Positions 1 through 11,347 of a stretch of DNA of 64,000 nucleotides are shown here, piece after piece (the stretch's first letter is position 1; each line of letters begins with the position of its first letter). Position numbers and translations under genes: made by a program. The stretch comes from Mesorhabditis belari (Eukaryota > Nematoda > Chromadorea > Rhabditida > Rhabditidae): contig CAUEEP010000657.1 in assembly GCA_958450365.1 (NCBI GenBank), positions 62,001 to 126,000 of the forward strand, given 5' to 3'. Under the pieces are notes generated by a model. It was not told the origin of the DNA. It ran no database searches and saw only the letters and a program-made list of their open reading frames with translations.

Positions 1-643
1 ATTTTAATATCGCTGATTTTATTATAAAAAGAATAAAAATCACCCGGCTAGCGTGATTTGATGGGTTTACAAATTTTTGGAGACATTGCAAGGCTTGGAG
101 AAAAACAAGATCGTCACTCATCAGCACAGTCTAGATCGATTGAGTTTTAATTGCAGATAAATTTAAAAACAAAATAAAAAGCACAAAAAGCAATAAAAAT
201 AAATTGTTAATCTATAATTCTTCCTCTTGCTCACTTTCATCTTCGCTCAAGTACAGCAGTTCGGCTCAAGTACAGCAGTACAAATCGGCTTCCTATCTTA
301 TCAATTTCCAGCGCATCTTCACCAAAAGTGACTGGATCTCCTCCATCGTAGGACGTCTTCAGCGCTTTGATTGACACAATTAGATCTTTTTTTCATTTGT
401 GGTCGCTTATGGTTTTAGTTTTCTCAAATAGGTGCCTTTTAGCTGAGGTGTCTGATGAGTGACGATCTTGTTTTTCTCCAAGCCTTGCAGTGTCTCCAAA
501 AATTTGTAAACCCATCAAATCACTCTAGCCGGGTGATTTTTATTCTTTTTATAATAAAATCAGCGATGTTAAAATAAAAAAAACAGGTGGTTGCCGTAAA
601 AAAATTTTTATGGTCACCCGGCCGCGATTAATACCCCCTTTAA
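1..643. mobile_element. TTAA-flanked inverted-repeat element, left end cut off by window
   Basis: Right part of a non-autonomous DNA element whose complete copy is at 20669-21361. The right terminal inverted repeat (about 450-639) is the reverse complement of the left one (1 to about 125 visible here) and ends in CGCGATTAATACCCCC followed by TTAA at 640-643. No transposase is encoded. The ~290-bp centre has no convincing ORF. A 20-bp tandem duplication around 245-280 distinguishes it from the second copy. Confidence 0.75.
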
Positions 644-887
644 CTTTGAATTTATTCGACTTTCTCCGTTCATTTACTCGTTTTTCTTGTAAATAAGTGT
701 CTTTTCACTTTCACAAAATGCTTTCAAATAAAATTTTTATCATTTTTATCAAAAAATTGTCCTCATTCTCTTTGTTGAAACAAATTTTATCTAAAAATTG
801 CAAAAAATGAAAATTCAAACGAATTTCCGAATTCAAATTTAAAGCTTATTTTTAAATTTAAAGCTTATTTAAAGCTTATATTTAAAG
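643..887. repeat. Segment homologous to the elc-1 5' flank (copy 1)
   Basis: This ~245-bp segment matches about 34449-34665, which lies 80-300 bp upstream of the elc-1 start codon. Shared blocks include TTATTCGACTTTCTCCGTTC-like sequence, CTTGTAAATAAG, ACAAAATGCTTTCAAATAAA and a TTTAAAGC-rich tail. Similarity is roughly 85-90% by eye. It starts at the TTAA edge of the preceding element and ends where a solo terminal repeat begins. It contains no coding sequence. Confidence 0.75.
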
Positions 888-1015
888 CATCAAATCACTC
901 TAGCCGGGTGATTTTTATTCTTTTTATAATAAAATCAGCGATATTAAAATAAAAGAACAGGTGGCTGCCGTAAAAAAATTTTTATCGTCACCCGGCCGCG
1001 ATTAATACCCCCCCT
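888..1015. mobile_element. Solo right terminal repeat of the TTAA-flanked element
   Basis: About 128 bp closely matching the right inverted repeat of the element at 1-643. It includes CTAGCCGGGTGATTTTTATT and ends in CCCCCC followed by TTTAA. The left half and centre are absent, so this is a partial copy. The same arrangement recurs at 21607-21733. Confidence 0.7.
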
Positions 1016-1151
1016 TTAAATCGATCTTTAGTTTCCGAAAAGTGACTGAAACTTTTCGAAACGTTTCTGTATACTTATTTTAAGACGTTCAAAAATTTGT
1101 AATGACGAAAAAAGAATCATTGTTAAAAGCAATGCCAATGGTGAATCTTCT

Positions 1152-1700
1152 ATTGGGTTGTCCAGTTATGAATGCGCGTTTTTACTATTTTGTAAATTTC
1201 TCAAGATATCGAACAGATGCATATGAGTGTTATATATCATTCGAAAGCTGAAGATCTCCTCTACATTTTGGAATAAAAAGCTTTGGAATTCATTCAACTT
1301 TTTGGGAAATTGACTGCACAAAGGGAGAGGTCGTTTTCGAAAAAAAAACCCATTCCAGCTTAGCTATTCCTCAAGTTTTATGGTGTAAAATAACCGCCCA
1401 GAAAAGAAAAGCAAAGTAAAGAATTGCTCTGAAATTGTTATATTTTAAAAAAAGTTTTTTGATATATCTATTGGCCAAACAGCAAACGGTTAACTCAATT
1501 TGAGCGCAGCCAAAACTTGATCCAAATGCACCCTTCCATTTTTTGGCCACCTCTTCTTCTGTGCAGTCAATCTGCCCAAAAGCTGAACAAATTCAAAAAC
1601 TTTTTATATCAAAATGTAGAGGAGATCTTCAGCTTTCGAATAATACTCATATATATGTCGTAGCCGCTAACGAATGAGGGTATTTCCGGGCATCCAATCA
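1152..1700. mobile_element. Mariner-like MITE with long inverted arms (copy 1)
   Basis: Two long imperfect inverted arms (about 1209-1335 and 1554-1660) face each other around a short centre. Both contain GAAGATCTCCTCTACATTTT in opposite orientation. The ends read TATTGGGTTGTCC on the left and GGCATCCAATCA on the right, resembling mariner-type termini next to TA. No transposase ORF is visible. A near-identical copy is at 21870-22415. Confidence 0.6.
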
Positions 1701-2654
1701 AAAAGTCATCCACGTAAAAAATGTTTATAATACATATATTTTATAATAGATTTTTGAAATTAGCTCATTCGGTTCAATAGAAAAATTTTTTTGAGCCCCC
1801 AAAGTTTAGGTTCAAAAATGCCCTGAAATGGCTATAAAAAATTTTCTACTTAGCCAAAAAGCTTGCCTAATAGCCCATTTTATAGCCAATTTGATGTAGT
1901 TTCTTAAAGTAAAGCCATCTAAAACAATTCACAATCTCCTTGGTAACTTTAAGATAAAAATATGGAGAAAATCTTATCTGAAACGGTCGACCCATTTAAA
2001 AGGTCTATAACTGAAGATGTCAGCGTTCAATCGACTTTTGCTTATTATCAATAGAATCTACGTTAAATTTCATTAAAGAAATATTTAATTTGTTTTATAG
2101 ACTTAGTAATAAAAATATAGATAAAATTAGGGTCAAAGTCGGATAAGTGCCTACCCCCCCCTAGACATTTGTCTAGGGGGGGGTAGGCTTCGTAGAAGTA
2201 GAAGTAGAAGTAGAAGATTCGCTGAAACGATAAGTTTATGGTAGTTTGTTGCTGTTGCAATAAGTTGCTCAAATTCAACGCAAAACCGAATTTAGTGCCC
2301 CATTTTCGGTTTTTGCCCAATGAAGGGAAATGAGCGCGCTGAAGTGCTAAAAGTGATCAACGACTTGAAATTGATGAAATCACTTCAACTTGAAGCGAAA
2401 AAGGTGCATTTTAACACATTTGCGTACAGTTTTGAAATGTTTTACGGATAATTTGAATCTTTTGAAATGTTTTACGGATAATTTGGCAAAAATTCAACAA
2501 TAAATGAAACCATAATAGTTATTCAATAGCCCTGAATCTTCTCTTCAAAACTAGTACAAAGTTGCCGAGAACTCTCTGCCAAATATTGGGTTGCTGGATA
2601 AGTTTTGTCCGTTTTTTTGGGAGAGCATCTCAAATTCAAACAATTCCAACGTAT
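1701..2654. other. Non-coding spacer with a C/G hairpin and a short GAAGTA tract
   Basis: AT-rich sequence with no supported gene. It holds a 19-bp perfect inverted repeat with a 2-nt loop at 2149-2188 (eight C facing eight G), followed by a GAAGTA hexamer tract at about 2190-2217. A direct 30-bp duplication containing TTTTGAAATGTTTTACGGAT lies near 2430-2485. Confidence 0.6.
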
Positions 2655-2870
2655 AATAGCTTTCTTACCACCGGAGGATGCGCCGGCCTAGAATTGCTTT
2701 CTTACCACCGGAGATTGCGCCGGCCTAGAATTGCTTTCTTACCACCGGAGATTGCGCCGGCCTAGAATTGCTTTCTAATTTCGCTGATTTCGGAGACATT
2801 TTTTGCACCGCGCAACCTCCGGTGGTAAGAAAGCAATTCTAGGCCGGCGCAACCTCAACGCTTGCTGCCG
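2655..2870. repeat. 37-bp minisatellite followed by an inverted unit (copy 1)
   Basis: About three units containing TTACCACCGGAGATTGCGCC are followed at about 2810-2860 by a unit in reverse orientation, so the stretch can form a long stem-loop. The second copy of the duplication (23,375-23,600) carries about one extra unit and a shortened inverted unit. Confidence 0.8.
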
Positions 2871-2876
2871 TTTCAA

Positions 2877-2963
2877 TTACTGTGCTTGCATCCATTTCAG
2901 AAGATCTTCGAAGATCTGAGGATAGAAGCGCCAGATCTCTTTTTTGAACTTTTTACGCACCAT
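2877..2963 (-). pseudogene. 5' fragment related to the second F-box-like family
   Basis: A 28-codon reading frame beginning MVRKKFKKEIWRFYPQIFED and preceded by sequence matching that upstream of the pseudogene at 7278-7802. The start context (CCAGGAATGGTG) and the first residues match that family, and the helical stretch could be the beginning of an F-box. The rest of the gene is missing. I regard it as a relic; a functional micro-gene is unlikely. A copy is at 23622-23708. Confidence 0.35.
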
Positions 2964-3631
2964 TCCTGGTTCTCCTATTAGAAAAATTCGAAGTTTTAGA
3001 GAAAAACTGTTAAAATGTTTTTGAGGGATGAATTTAGAAAATCGTGGAAAGAAAAGCAACCATTTCTTGTCATTTTCAAGAAGTTTTCAATCTCAAACTT
3101 CCAAATATGAAGATTAGACAGGAAAATCTGAAGAAAATTACGAAATGGAGACAAAAATTGGGAAATTATTGCTGAATTGACCACTTTTTATATGAAAAAC
3201 ACATCTGTTCCCGGGTTGCGACGGGATTTGGGGGAATCGATGAGGAATTAATTCTCGATCGATTAATGAATGCGAATGGGTGCTATGCGTTCCAGAGTTG
3301 CAGCCCGTGTTCCAATGGATAGACTTCATTTAATAGACTGCCTTCAAACTGCCTTCAAACGCAATTTTTTGAATGTTCTCACGTTTGAATAGAAGAATCG
3401 GATTTGAAATGCAATAGTATCTAAGTGCTACTTTTTCGACTCCAGTGCACTCGAAACGTTCAAAACCAGAGCCTGAAGTCAAATCAAATCAAATCAGCGC
3501 AGCTTGCTGAAACTGCTAATTTTCAAGTTTTAAACTTCGGAAAAACCGTGAATCTAGAATCAAATTTCGTGATCGAAGCTGAATCTTTGTGGGAATCTTG
3601 TATTTCAATGATTTCAATGATGATTTTTTAC

Positions 3632-3759
3632 ACATCAGATTTCGTCGAGAATTGTGCATATTCAATAGCTTCAGGAGCCATCCATTTTAATGGTAATTTA
3701 GCTCCACGAGATTTATAGAACATTTCACTACTGAGACGACATAAGTCAAAATCCGATAG
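3632..3759 (-). pseudogene. Receptor-tyrosine-kinase activation-segment exon (copy 1)
   Basis: Read on the minus strand, a TTTTTTCAG acceptor precedes a 128-nt open exon encoding LSDFDLCRLSSEMFYKSRG, then a KLPLKWMAPEAIEYAQFSTK segment, and ends at a GT-AAAA donor after DV. This is the kinase activation loop and P+1 region (DFG changed to DFD, intact APE) found in nematode RTK-like families. An upstream candidate exon (about 3833-3958) contains no HRDLAARN catalytic loop, and no WSFG-type exon follows in the next several hundred bases. It is therefore probably a detached exon relic. Confidence 0.6.
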
Positions 3760-4566
3760 CTGAAAAAAGACTATTTAAAGTTAATAAAGATAATCCGTGA
3801 TTAACCTCCATTTTTTACCTGACCTACTTCCAACATTCCCTTAAAGCGCGAATACAGCGTGAGAAAAAGTCAGCTGGTAGATCTTCACAAAACCTTGACA
3901 CAAAAATTCGAATCACGTCTGAATCGTTAAACTTCTTTCCAGCCAAGGAGTGCTGCATTGATTCAAACATATTGAAAAAGGTAAAACGCTACAATTTTAG
4001 AGGAAATTTAAGGGTTTTTGGTTTTTTTGCTTCGTTGTGTATAAATTATATCGTGGATGATCTAGATTAAGGTAGGTTTCGTCAGAAAACCTACTGTAAC
4101 TGCTAGCATTTAAGGGAAAAGTTTGATGAAATCATTCATTCTTTTCCTTCTCTAGATTTCTCGTTTTTGTCGTGTTTTTAACCTTTATTATAGCATACGG
4201 TGCAAAATTTTTTCATTTTTTCAAATTTCAGATTCGCAAAGCTTTAAAACGTTTAAAATTCTAGAATTTCCCGATTTGCTCAACTAAACCCCATTTCTTA
4301 ATGCAAAATGATTAGAATTTGGCAAATCCAGCTTATTTTAAGCATGAGACCCGATCTTAAAGCACCTCACCTGTTTAAAATATTAGTTTTGAATTCATTT
4401 GTCTAGATCTCAGTCTTTTTGTGCTGTTTTAACATTTTTATACCATACCGTGCCAAATTTCACCCAATAATGTAAAAAATAGACCTCGATTTTTGTTAAA
4501 ATTCCACTAGAACACATGATTTTATGCGTGTTTCTTTCGTTTTCTATTTTTTCGGTACTAGAACCG

Positions 4567-4675
4567 TGCAATGGATCACTTTTAGCATTTTAACAATTCT
4601 TTTATTGGAAATTCATCATTCACGCTTTAGAAAACAAGCTTTTACTATTAAAAATGTTGAAAGTGATCCATTGCA
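4567..4675. promoter_or_regulatory. Inverted repeat upstream of F-box-like gene (copy 1)
   Basis: Arms 4567-4589 and 4653-4675 read TGCAATGGATCACTTT in opposite orientation and pair at about 21 of 23 positions across a ~63-bp loop. The same structure precedes every F-box-like paralogue here: 9189-9297, 16460-16568, 17448-17555, 18963-19070 and 25313-25421. Conservation at a fixed distance from the start suggests a promoter or 5' leader element. Its function is inferred only. Confidence 0.6.
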
Positions 4676-4737
4676 TTGATCTGCTCCTTACAAAGACTAA
4701 TTCTCTTTATTTACAGGTAAAAAAGGCGCCATTCAAG

Positions 4738-5799
4738 ATGCCATTCGAGATGCGAATGCCAAAAAGATGCGAATGCGAAAAGATGCCAATGATGATGTGG
4801 AATCTGACAACATTTCCACTCGAACGTCTTTGCTTTGATCTGAAGTTGGAGGTTTTGGAGCAATTGGACGCAGGAAATGTGATTGAATTGGGGAAAGTCA
4901 ATCCAGGATTCCAACGGATGATTTCGAGTCGACCATGGATAGCTTTTGGACATCACGTCCATGAGATTGAATTTGGGTTTGATCCACACGGAATTGAAGC
5001 AATCAACATCAAGAAGCTGAATTCGGAGTCACGTGGGGTCAGTCTGGATATGATTCGTCATCTTCCTTTCATCAAAAACATTCGATCGTGCAATCGATTG
5101 TGTATGGGCAAGGATTACGAGAGCCCAATCGATAAAGATCACGCCACTTTTCTGAAACAATTAGAGGCAGTGAATTCACTCGATGTTTTTTGGTGTGAGC
5201 CTCAGCACTTGGGGTTGCTTTCTCATTTGTCAGTCAAGATCAAGAGATCCGCGATTCTTCCCAGCTTCCCTCAAAAAACTCCATCAATAAAAGATCTGGT
5301 TGGGCACTTCATTGAGACTCAACTCAACGAATGTGAAAGAGTCTGGGTTCATTGTTCGAATGATGATGATTTTCAGTTTTACTACAATGCTTTTGTAAAG
5401 ACCCACATCAAATATTTTGAAATCGCATGTTACGAGGAAAATGTCATCGTTCCAGCCATTCAAAGGATTGTTGGCCACGGAATTCCGAGCAAAAACCCCG
5501 CAGCGGTTGTGAGAGTTTGGGTGGATTCTTTCGACGATTTGATGGCTACAATCATTGTTTTTCTCAAGGGATATCCAGGAATGAAACAAATCTACGGGAA
5601 AAATCGTCAACCATTCATTGCATTGGCAAACGATCGTTGGGAGGCAGGCGGATCTCCCGCTTTGACGATGAAAGCTCTGTGTTTCCGACGAAATATCAAT
5701 GCGACGCAAGATTGCATTTACATGTTGGAGATCGATGGAAAGCGTTACATCTATTTTTTCTCCTTCTACATCAAGCCCGATGAAATGATCGATCATTGA
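4738..5799 (+). CDS. F-box-like protein, family A (intact copy 1)
   Basis: A 353-residue uninterrupted reading frame. Residues ~24-70 read FPLERLCFDLKLEVLEQL...VIELGKVNPGFQRMI, matching the F-box pattern (short hydrophobic start, IL..L, then VN..F), which in known families binds Skp1 in SCF ubiquitin ligases. The ~280-residue remainder is probably the substrate-binding part and is shared with the paralogues, but I do not recognise a named domain. The start follows a TTTATTTACAG acceptor by 20 nt, consistent with trans-splicing or a 5' intron. An upstream in-frame ATG at 4654 exists only because of one extra A and is not conserved. The protein differs from 25483-26544 at two residues. An AATAAA lies at ~6109. 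Confidence 0.8.
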   Translation: MPFEMRMPKRCECEKMPMMMWNLTTFPLERLCFDLKLEVLEQLDAGNVIELGKVNPGFQRMISSRPWIAFGHHVHEIEFGFDPHGIEAINIKKLNSESRGVSLDMIRHLPFIKNIRSCNRLCMGKDYESPIDKDHATFLKQLEAVNSLDVFWCEPQHLGLLSHLSVKIKRSAILPSFPQKTPSIKDLVGHFIETQLNECERVWVHCSNDDDFQFYYNAFVKTHIKYFEIACYEENVIVPAIQRIVGHGIPSKNPAAVVRVWVDSFDDLMATIIVFLKGYPGMKQIYGKNRQPFIALANDRWEAGGSPALTMKALCFRRNINATQDCIYMLEIDGKRYIYFFSFYIKPDEMIDH

Positions 5800-7010
5800 G
5801 GTTTTATTGCTAGATTTTGCTGGCCTTACAGTGTCTTTGCGTGATTTAGATCCTGTTTTTGCCTTTAAGCTAGCATTAACTAATTTCAGTCTCCGAGATT
5901 TGGAATGTAGATGCATTTGAATTTGTATTTAATTCCCTTCCCTAAGATATTTAAATTTGACTTAATTTCTAAACTTTCTAAACTTTCTACACAAAATTCC
6001 AAAACTAAAATATGATTTCAATTCTTTTCTGTACGTTGATGCTTTCTAAGCCAAAAGCGGCTCCTTCTACGCCTTTACATATTCGGCGCACTTTTTTCAT
6101 GTACCATGAATAAATTATGATTATTAACGTTTCTTACTCCTGATAAAAACTAATATGTAAACCCAAAAATAAGGTTTTCTGAGGAAAATGCCTGAATACC
6201 AATCGTTTCTTCGCCGAATCATTCTTTCTTTCGGCTTTCTTCGTTGCGGGTCAGACCTCGCTGAAAAAAAGGCTTATCTAATCTGATCATTTTATATCGC
6301 CATTCTGATGGGGTTTTTGTATCCGTAACAAGTTAAATTCTGTTGTTTGAACTCTAAATTCGTTGTTGAAGGAATGGGTTGACTCAATCTTTGTTAGATA
6401 CTTTATTGGTTGTGCGATCGGCAGGTCAGATCCCAAGTTTGTTCTTGTACGAACCTTTTTAGGCATTCATGAATGCATCGGTCAGAATCTACCAAACGAG
6501 TTTATGGATTTGAGCGTTGTTTGTTGTGTTTGTGTTTGTTCTCAAGCAATCCTTCATTTTATTGTAAGTTGTTCCTCGCGTTTGACTGATTCGTTTGACT
6601 GGCTCGTTTATCGATTTCAAACGAGTCGAATTGTCTGAGTGTTTCAATTGACAGCTTCGTCCACTATTCGTAGGTGTGTCTGGAAGGGAAGAGGTAAAAA
6701 TAGAGTTTTATTCTACTTGTTTTACCTCAATTCGATTACTTTCCATTCCCTTTTTGTACAAAAGAGAGTTAAACAAAATTGATCTGATAGAGCTTTCTTC
6801 TTCTGCGTTTTCCTGATCCATATTGTTTGGCTGTGATTACTTTAGTATCGTGTGGACTTTGTTTGTAAACTTTTTGTATAGGTAATTTCTTTTATTGTCA
6901 TTTGAAAAGACTCATCACCCCACTGTTACACTTGAAAGCTTCCTTGTTACGAGCTCTCTTTTCATTTGAATACATTTCCAACTTTTTGCCGCTCTTCTTC
7001 TGTTTTAGTT
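5800..7010. other. 3' flank and spacer of F-box-like gene
   Basis: Contains a candidate polyadenylation signal AATAAA at about 6109-6114. The interval 6185-6670 recurs inverted at about 14,650-15,165 beyond the 3' end of the minus-strand paralogue, so gene and flank were duplicated together. Open frames here are short and I do not support them as genes. Confidence 0.5.
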
Positions 7011-7088
7011 ATGGCGATTTGTGACTGTCTGGACGACGTAATCGCTCTGCAAAGTTTGCCGCCTCTTCCGGACTTTGACCAGCTCTGA
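7011..7088 (+). CDS. Possible micro-ORF, 25 codons (copy 1)
   Basis: A TGTTTTAG acceptor-like sequence lies two bases before an ATG that opens MAICDCLDDVIALQSLPPLP and stops after DFDQL. Codon choice looks coding-like (many C or G at third positions) compared with the surrounding AT-rich DNA. The copy at 27756-27833 is identical. It could be a real small gene, or the first or last exon of a lost one. No domain is recognised. Confidence 0.25.
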   Translation: MAICDCLDDVIALQSLPPLPDFDQL

Positions 7089-7277
7089 TTCGGCTTCAAA
7101 CTTCGTTCAACCTGTTCTACTCCGAAGGACAGGGATCAAGTCTATTTGCATTGTGATCTGACGAAGCGGCGGTGTGTATACTAGATTCTCTAAATCGATC
7201 AGATTTTTATGCCTCCTCAAATTCTATTGACAAAGATTATGACAGCTTCTGCGTTAGTCTCCTAAAATTCCTCATCC

Positions 7278-7802
7278 TCATACTTTTTGACCGATCCACG
7301 AAAATTGGTGAGGAACTTCAGGTAATCTTCCTTCATGTAAACACCGACATCGAGTTGTTTCACGGATTTCAACTAGTTTAGGAACATTCCAGTGTAGTGT
7401 CTGCCATCCTCTCATAAATGGTCGTATTCGTTGTCTGAACTGAACTGGAGTTGGAGATTTCAACTGTGATTTCAACTCTAAGAAAATTCCATATGGCCCT
7501 TTGGCATTGAAACATTCTAACTCGTCGCATGAATCGATTCGTTTGACGAAAGGAAGAAGAGTTGCATTCAGTTGAAGGGACGGAGCATCGACGAACTTTT
7601 TGCTCGAATTTTTCAGTTCGGAGCTCTGTCCCAGGGCAATCACAGCGCATTGCTTTCCAAAAAGGATCGATTGATCCATCGCATAGCTCGAGTAGAGCCT
7701 CTTGTTCGCCATCATCAATTCCAGCACGTCTTTCACATCACAAAATGATATCACACTTGTTACACTTGTTGAGATCTCTATTTCTAACTTTTTACTCACC
7801 AT
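7278..7802 (-). pseudogene. F-box-like pseudogene, family B (copy 1)
   Basis: The frame opens MVSKKLEIEISTSVTSVISF, followed by an F-box-like CDVKDVLELMMANKRLYSSY. Compared with 28007-28550 the first ~110 codons align well. At about position 7470 the frame then shifts, so the conserved LDQLKSV/LNQLKSVNQLDVG repeats of the other copy are lost. Both copies are therefore damaged, in different places. The 3' end lies in the zone where the two large duplicated blocks become less similar. Confidence 0.55.
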
Positions 7803-7844
7803 TCCTGGTTTATCTATTAAAGAATTGGAAGTTTTAGAGTCCAA

Positions 7845-8370
7845 ATATGAAGATTAGACAGGAAAATCAGAAGAAAATTACGAAATGGAGACAAAAATTG
7901 GGAAATTATTGCTGAATTGACCACTTTTTATATGAAAAACACATCTGTTCCCGGGTTGCGACGGGATTTGGGGGAATTGATGAGGAATTAATTCTCGATC
8001 GATTAATGAATGCCAATGGGTGCTGTGCGTTCCAGAATTGAGCTCAGAAAAGCAATCCTGAAGATTTGAATAGTTTTGATCAATTTATCGGCGTCAATGG
8101 GTGCTGTGCGTTCCAGAGTTGCAGCCCGTGTTCCAATTGATAAACTTCATTTAATAGACTGCCTTCAAACTGCCTTCAAACGCAATTTTTTGAACGTTTT
8201 CTCCTTTGAATAGAAGCCAAATGCATCGGATTCGAATACAATAGTATCCAAGTGCTACTTTTTCAACCCCAGTTCACTTGAAACATTCAAAACACGAGCA
8301 TGAAGCGTTCTAGAATCAAAATACCGTTATCGAAGCTGAATCTTTGTGGGAATCTTGTATTTCAATGATG
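7845..8370. repeat. Internal repeat of the 3,100-3,630 segment
   Basis: Sequence matching about 3105-3630 recurs here, including CCAAATATGAAGATTAGACA and GATCGATTAATGAATGC, and again near 23,850-24,380 and 28,685-29,050. It shows that the cluster grew by several rounds of duplication. It contains two copies of the GTGCGTTCCAG motif at 8025 and 8106. Confidence 0.6.
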
Positions 8371-8375
8371 ATTTT

Positions 8376-8590
8376 TTACACATCAGTTTTCGTCGAGAAT
8401 TGTGCATATTCAATAGCTTCAGAAACTATCCATTTTAATGGTAATTTAGCACCACGAGATTTATAGAACATTTCACCCCTTAAAGCGCAAATACCGCGTG
8501 AGAAGAAGCCACCTGGTAGATCTTCACAAAACTTTAACACACAAATTCGAATCATGTCTGAATCGTTAAACTTCTTTACAGCCAAGGAGT
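8376..8590 (-). pseudogene. Decayed tyrosine-kinase exon relic (third copy)
   Basis: Related to the exon at 3632-3759, but an internal deletion joins upstream exon-like sequence (KFCEDLPGGFFSRGICALR) directly to EMFYKSRGAKLPLKW. The APE motif has become VSE (residues IVSEAIEYAQFSTKTDV). Loss of the DFG-equivalent and APE residues rules out a working kinase segment. Confidence 0.55.
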
Positions 8591-9188
8591 GCTGCATTGA
8601 ATGAAACATATTGAAAAAGGCTACGCTTTTGAGTGTTTTTGGTTTTCTTGTTTCGTTGGGTGTAAATGATATCGTGGATGACCTGGATTACGGTAGGTTT
8701 CGTCGGAAAACCTACTGTAACTGCTAGCATTTAAAGGAAGAATTAGACGAAATTCTTTATTCTTGGATCTGTCCAGATTTCAGTGTTTTGGTCGGGTTTT
8801 TAAACTTTATTATAGCATCCGGTGCAAAATTTTTTCATTTTTTCAAATTTCTGATTCGCAAGGCTTTAAAACGTTTAAATTTCTAGAATTTCCCGATTTT
8901 CTCAACTAAACCCCATTTCTTAATGCGAAATGATTAGAATTTGACAAATCCATGATATTTTATGTACTAGACCCCATCTTAAAGCACTTCATCTGTTTAA
9001 AATATTGGTTTTTTAATTCATTTGTCTAGATTCCAGTCTCTTTGTGCTTTTTTAGCATTTTTTTAGCATACCGTCCCAAATTTCACGCAATAATGTAAAA
9101 AATAGACTTGGGTTTTGTTAAATTCCACTAGAATACATGATTTTATGCTTATTTCTTTCGACTTCTATTTTTTTCGTTCCTAGACCCG

Positions 9189-9297
9189 TGCAATGGATCA
9201 CTTTTAGCATTTTAACAAATCTTTTATTGAAGATTCATCATTCACGCTCTAGAAGACAAGCTTTTACGACTGGAAATGCTGAAAGTGATCCATTGCA
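9189..9297. promoter_or_regulatory. Inverted repeat upstream of broken F-box-like gene
   Basis: Arms 9189-9211 and 9275-9297 contain GCAATGGATCACTTT in opposite orientations. This is the family-specific structure described at 4567-4675. Confidence 0.55.
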
Positions 9298-9343
9298 TTG
9301 ATCTGCCCCTTACAAAGACGAATTCTTTTTATTTTCAGGTAGA

Positions 9344-10369
9344 ATGGCGCCAATCCAGATGCGAAATCTGACCACATTTTCAATCGAACGTCTTGGCTTC
9401 GATCTGAAGGTGGAGGTTTTGGAGCAATTGGAGGCAAAAGATGTCGTTGAATTGGTGAAAGTCAATCAAGGATTCCAATGGATGATTTCGAATCGACCGT
9501 CGATCGTTTTTGGACATCATGTGGATGATATTGGATTTCGTTTTGAAGAAGTCAAGATCAAGAAGCTGAATTCGGAGTCACGTGGGGTCAGTCTGGATGT
9601 CATTCGTCATCTTCCTTTCATCAAAAGCATTCGATCATGTGATCTATTGTGGATGAGCAATTATTACGACAGCCCAATCGACAAGGATCGTGCCGCTTTT
9701 CTGAAACAACTTGAGGCAGTGAATTCACTCGATTTGATTGGCTGTTCGCCCCTCGGCCTGGACTTGCTTTCTCATTTGTCAAGTAAGATCAAGGAATACG
9801 CGGGTCTTCCCAGCTTCCTCCAAAAAACTCCATCAATCAAAGATCTCGTTGGGCATTTCATTGAGGCTCAACTCAACGAATGTTAGATAGTCAGAGTTCA
9901 TTGTTTGAATGATGATGAATTTCAGTTTTACTACAATGCTTTTGTAAAGACTCGCATCAAATATGTTGTAATGCGTTGTTACAACGCAGATATCATTCTT
10001 CCAGCCATTCAAAGGATTGTTAGCCACGGAATTCCGAGCAAAAGCCCCGCAGCGGTTGTGATAGTTTACGGCAAGATTCTTTTTTACGACGATATGAAGG
10101 CTACAATCCTTGTTTTTCTCAAGGGATATCCAGGAATGAGAAAAATCAGCAGGAAAAGTCGTCGACCATTCATTGCATTGGCAAACGATCATTGGAAGGG
10201 AAGTAGACGTTACACTTTCACGATGAAAAGTCTGTTTTTCCGACGAAATATCAATGCGACGAGAGATTGCATCTACATGTTGTCCTTAAGGAAGTTCGAT
10301 GCAGAGAGTACTCGGATCTTTTTCGGATCTCGGATTTTTTCGCCTTCTACATCAAGCCCGATGAAATGA
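9344..10369 (+). pseudogene. F-box-like family A pseudogene (nonsense plus frameshift)
   Basis: The frame starts MAPIQMRNLTTFSIERLGFD directly after a TTTTCAG acceptor and aligns with the intact paralogues over its length. A TAG at 9884-9886 replaces the codon after LNEC and interrupts the frame after 180 codons. The same frame then continues (NDDEFQFYYNAFVKTRIKYV). A second lesion near 10,290-10,340 shifts the last ~20 codons, so the family ending FYI.P.EMIDH is out of frame. Two independent lesions favour a pseudogene over readthrough. Confidence 0.75.
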
Positions 10370-10379
10370 TCGATCATTG

Positions 10380-11340
10380 ATGTTTTATTGCTAGATTTTG
10401 CTGGCCTTAAATTGCCTTTGCATGCTTTAAATTCTGTTTTTTCCTAGCATTAACTAATCTCGAACTCGGAGAGTTATAGTTTTTCCTGACTCGTTTATGT
10501 TTTCTAAGCCAACAGCGGCTCCTTCTACGTATTTGCATCTTCGGCTCGCTTTTTTCATGCACCATTAATAAATTACGATTCTTAATTTTTTCAGAGAGAA
10601 AGTTAAGAAAGGAGAAAGCAAGGTTTTCAAATGTCTTGACTTTTGAGCATCAAAAATACGCCTGTTTTTTGTTTTTATTTGTTTTTCTTAATTTTCGTTA
10701 ATCGTTTCAATAAAGTTTTTCTTGCATATAAAAATAGAAATTTTTGACAACTTAAAACCTAAAACTGTTTGGGAATTCGCCTCTTTGCAAAAAAGTTATT
10801 ACACTTTGAAATTTCCTAAACTGGATTTTACAGGACTTTTGTGCGTGACTGTATGTTTATTAACGTTTGTTACTCCTGTTAAAAATTAATATTTAAAACC
10901 AAAAATAAGGTTTTCTGAGGAAAATGCCTGAATACCAATCGTTTCTTCACCAATCGTTTCTTTTTTTCTTTCCGCTTTGACTTCTTCGTTGTCTAATCTG
11001 ATCATTTTATATCGCCAGCCTTTACAATAACCTAACGAAGCCTTTCTAGCTTTTCCATCTAAGAAAAGCTTTTCCACTTTTTCCACCACCAGATCCCATC
11101 ACATAGTGTGCATACTAGATTTTCTAAATCGATCAGATTTTTATGCCTCCTCAAATCCTATTGACAAAGATTAAGTAGACTATCCCCTTTTTTTCCGGCG
11201 TTCCTGTTTTTCGAAACCCTTAAACCAGCCTTTAGTTAGTAAGGAACTGAATAAGCCCTCGAAATTTTGGCGTAAATTTGAGCAAAATATTGAAAGAAAT
11301 CTCATTAAATCCAAAAACGGGAAGTCTTATTCACATCTAT
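10380..11340. other. Spacer with small repeat and LINE scraps
   Basis: F-box 3' flank sequence (10,380-10,560), then AT-rich DNA with no supported gene. At about 11,020-11,065 a scrap containing TTTACAATAACCTAACGAA matches 12,180-12,225 upstream of the reverse-transcriptase relic, so fragments of one LINE lie on both sides of the element at 11348-12060. Confidence 0.45.
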
Positions 11341-11347
11341 TGGGAAT

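Noticed and set aside
4654..4737. Upstream extension of the F-box-like gene beginning MLKVIHCIDL
   Set aside because: It lies inside the inverted-repeat arm and a likely intron or outron ending TTTACAG. The near-identical second copy has a 1-bp difference that breaks this frame.
5284..5916. 210-codon open frame antisense to the F-box-like gene, also at 26029-26661 and 15367-15897
   Set aside because: It lies almost wholly opposite the conserved family A coding frame and appears in all copies because the sense strand is conserved. There is no F-box or other domain and no splice or start context of its own.
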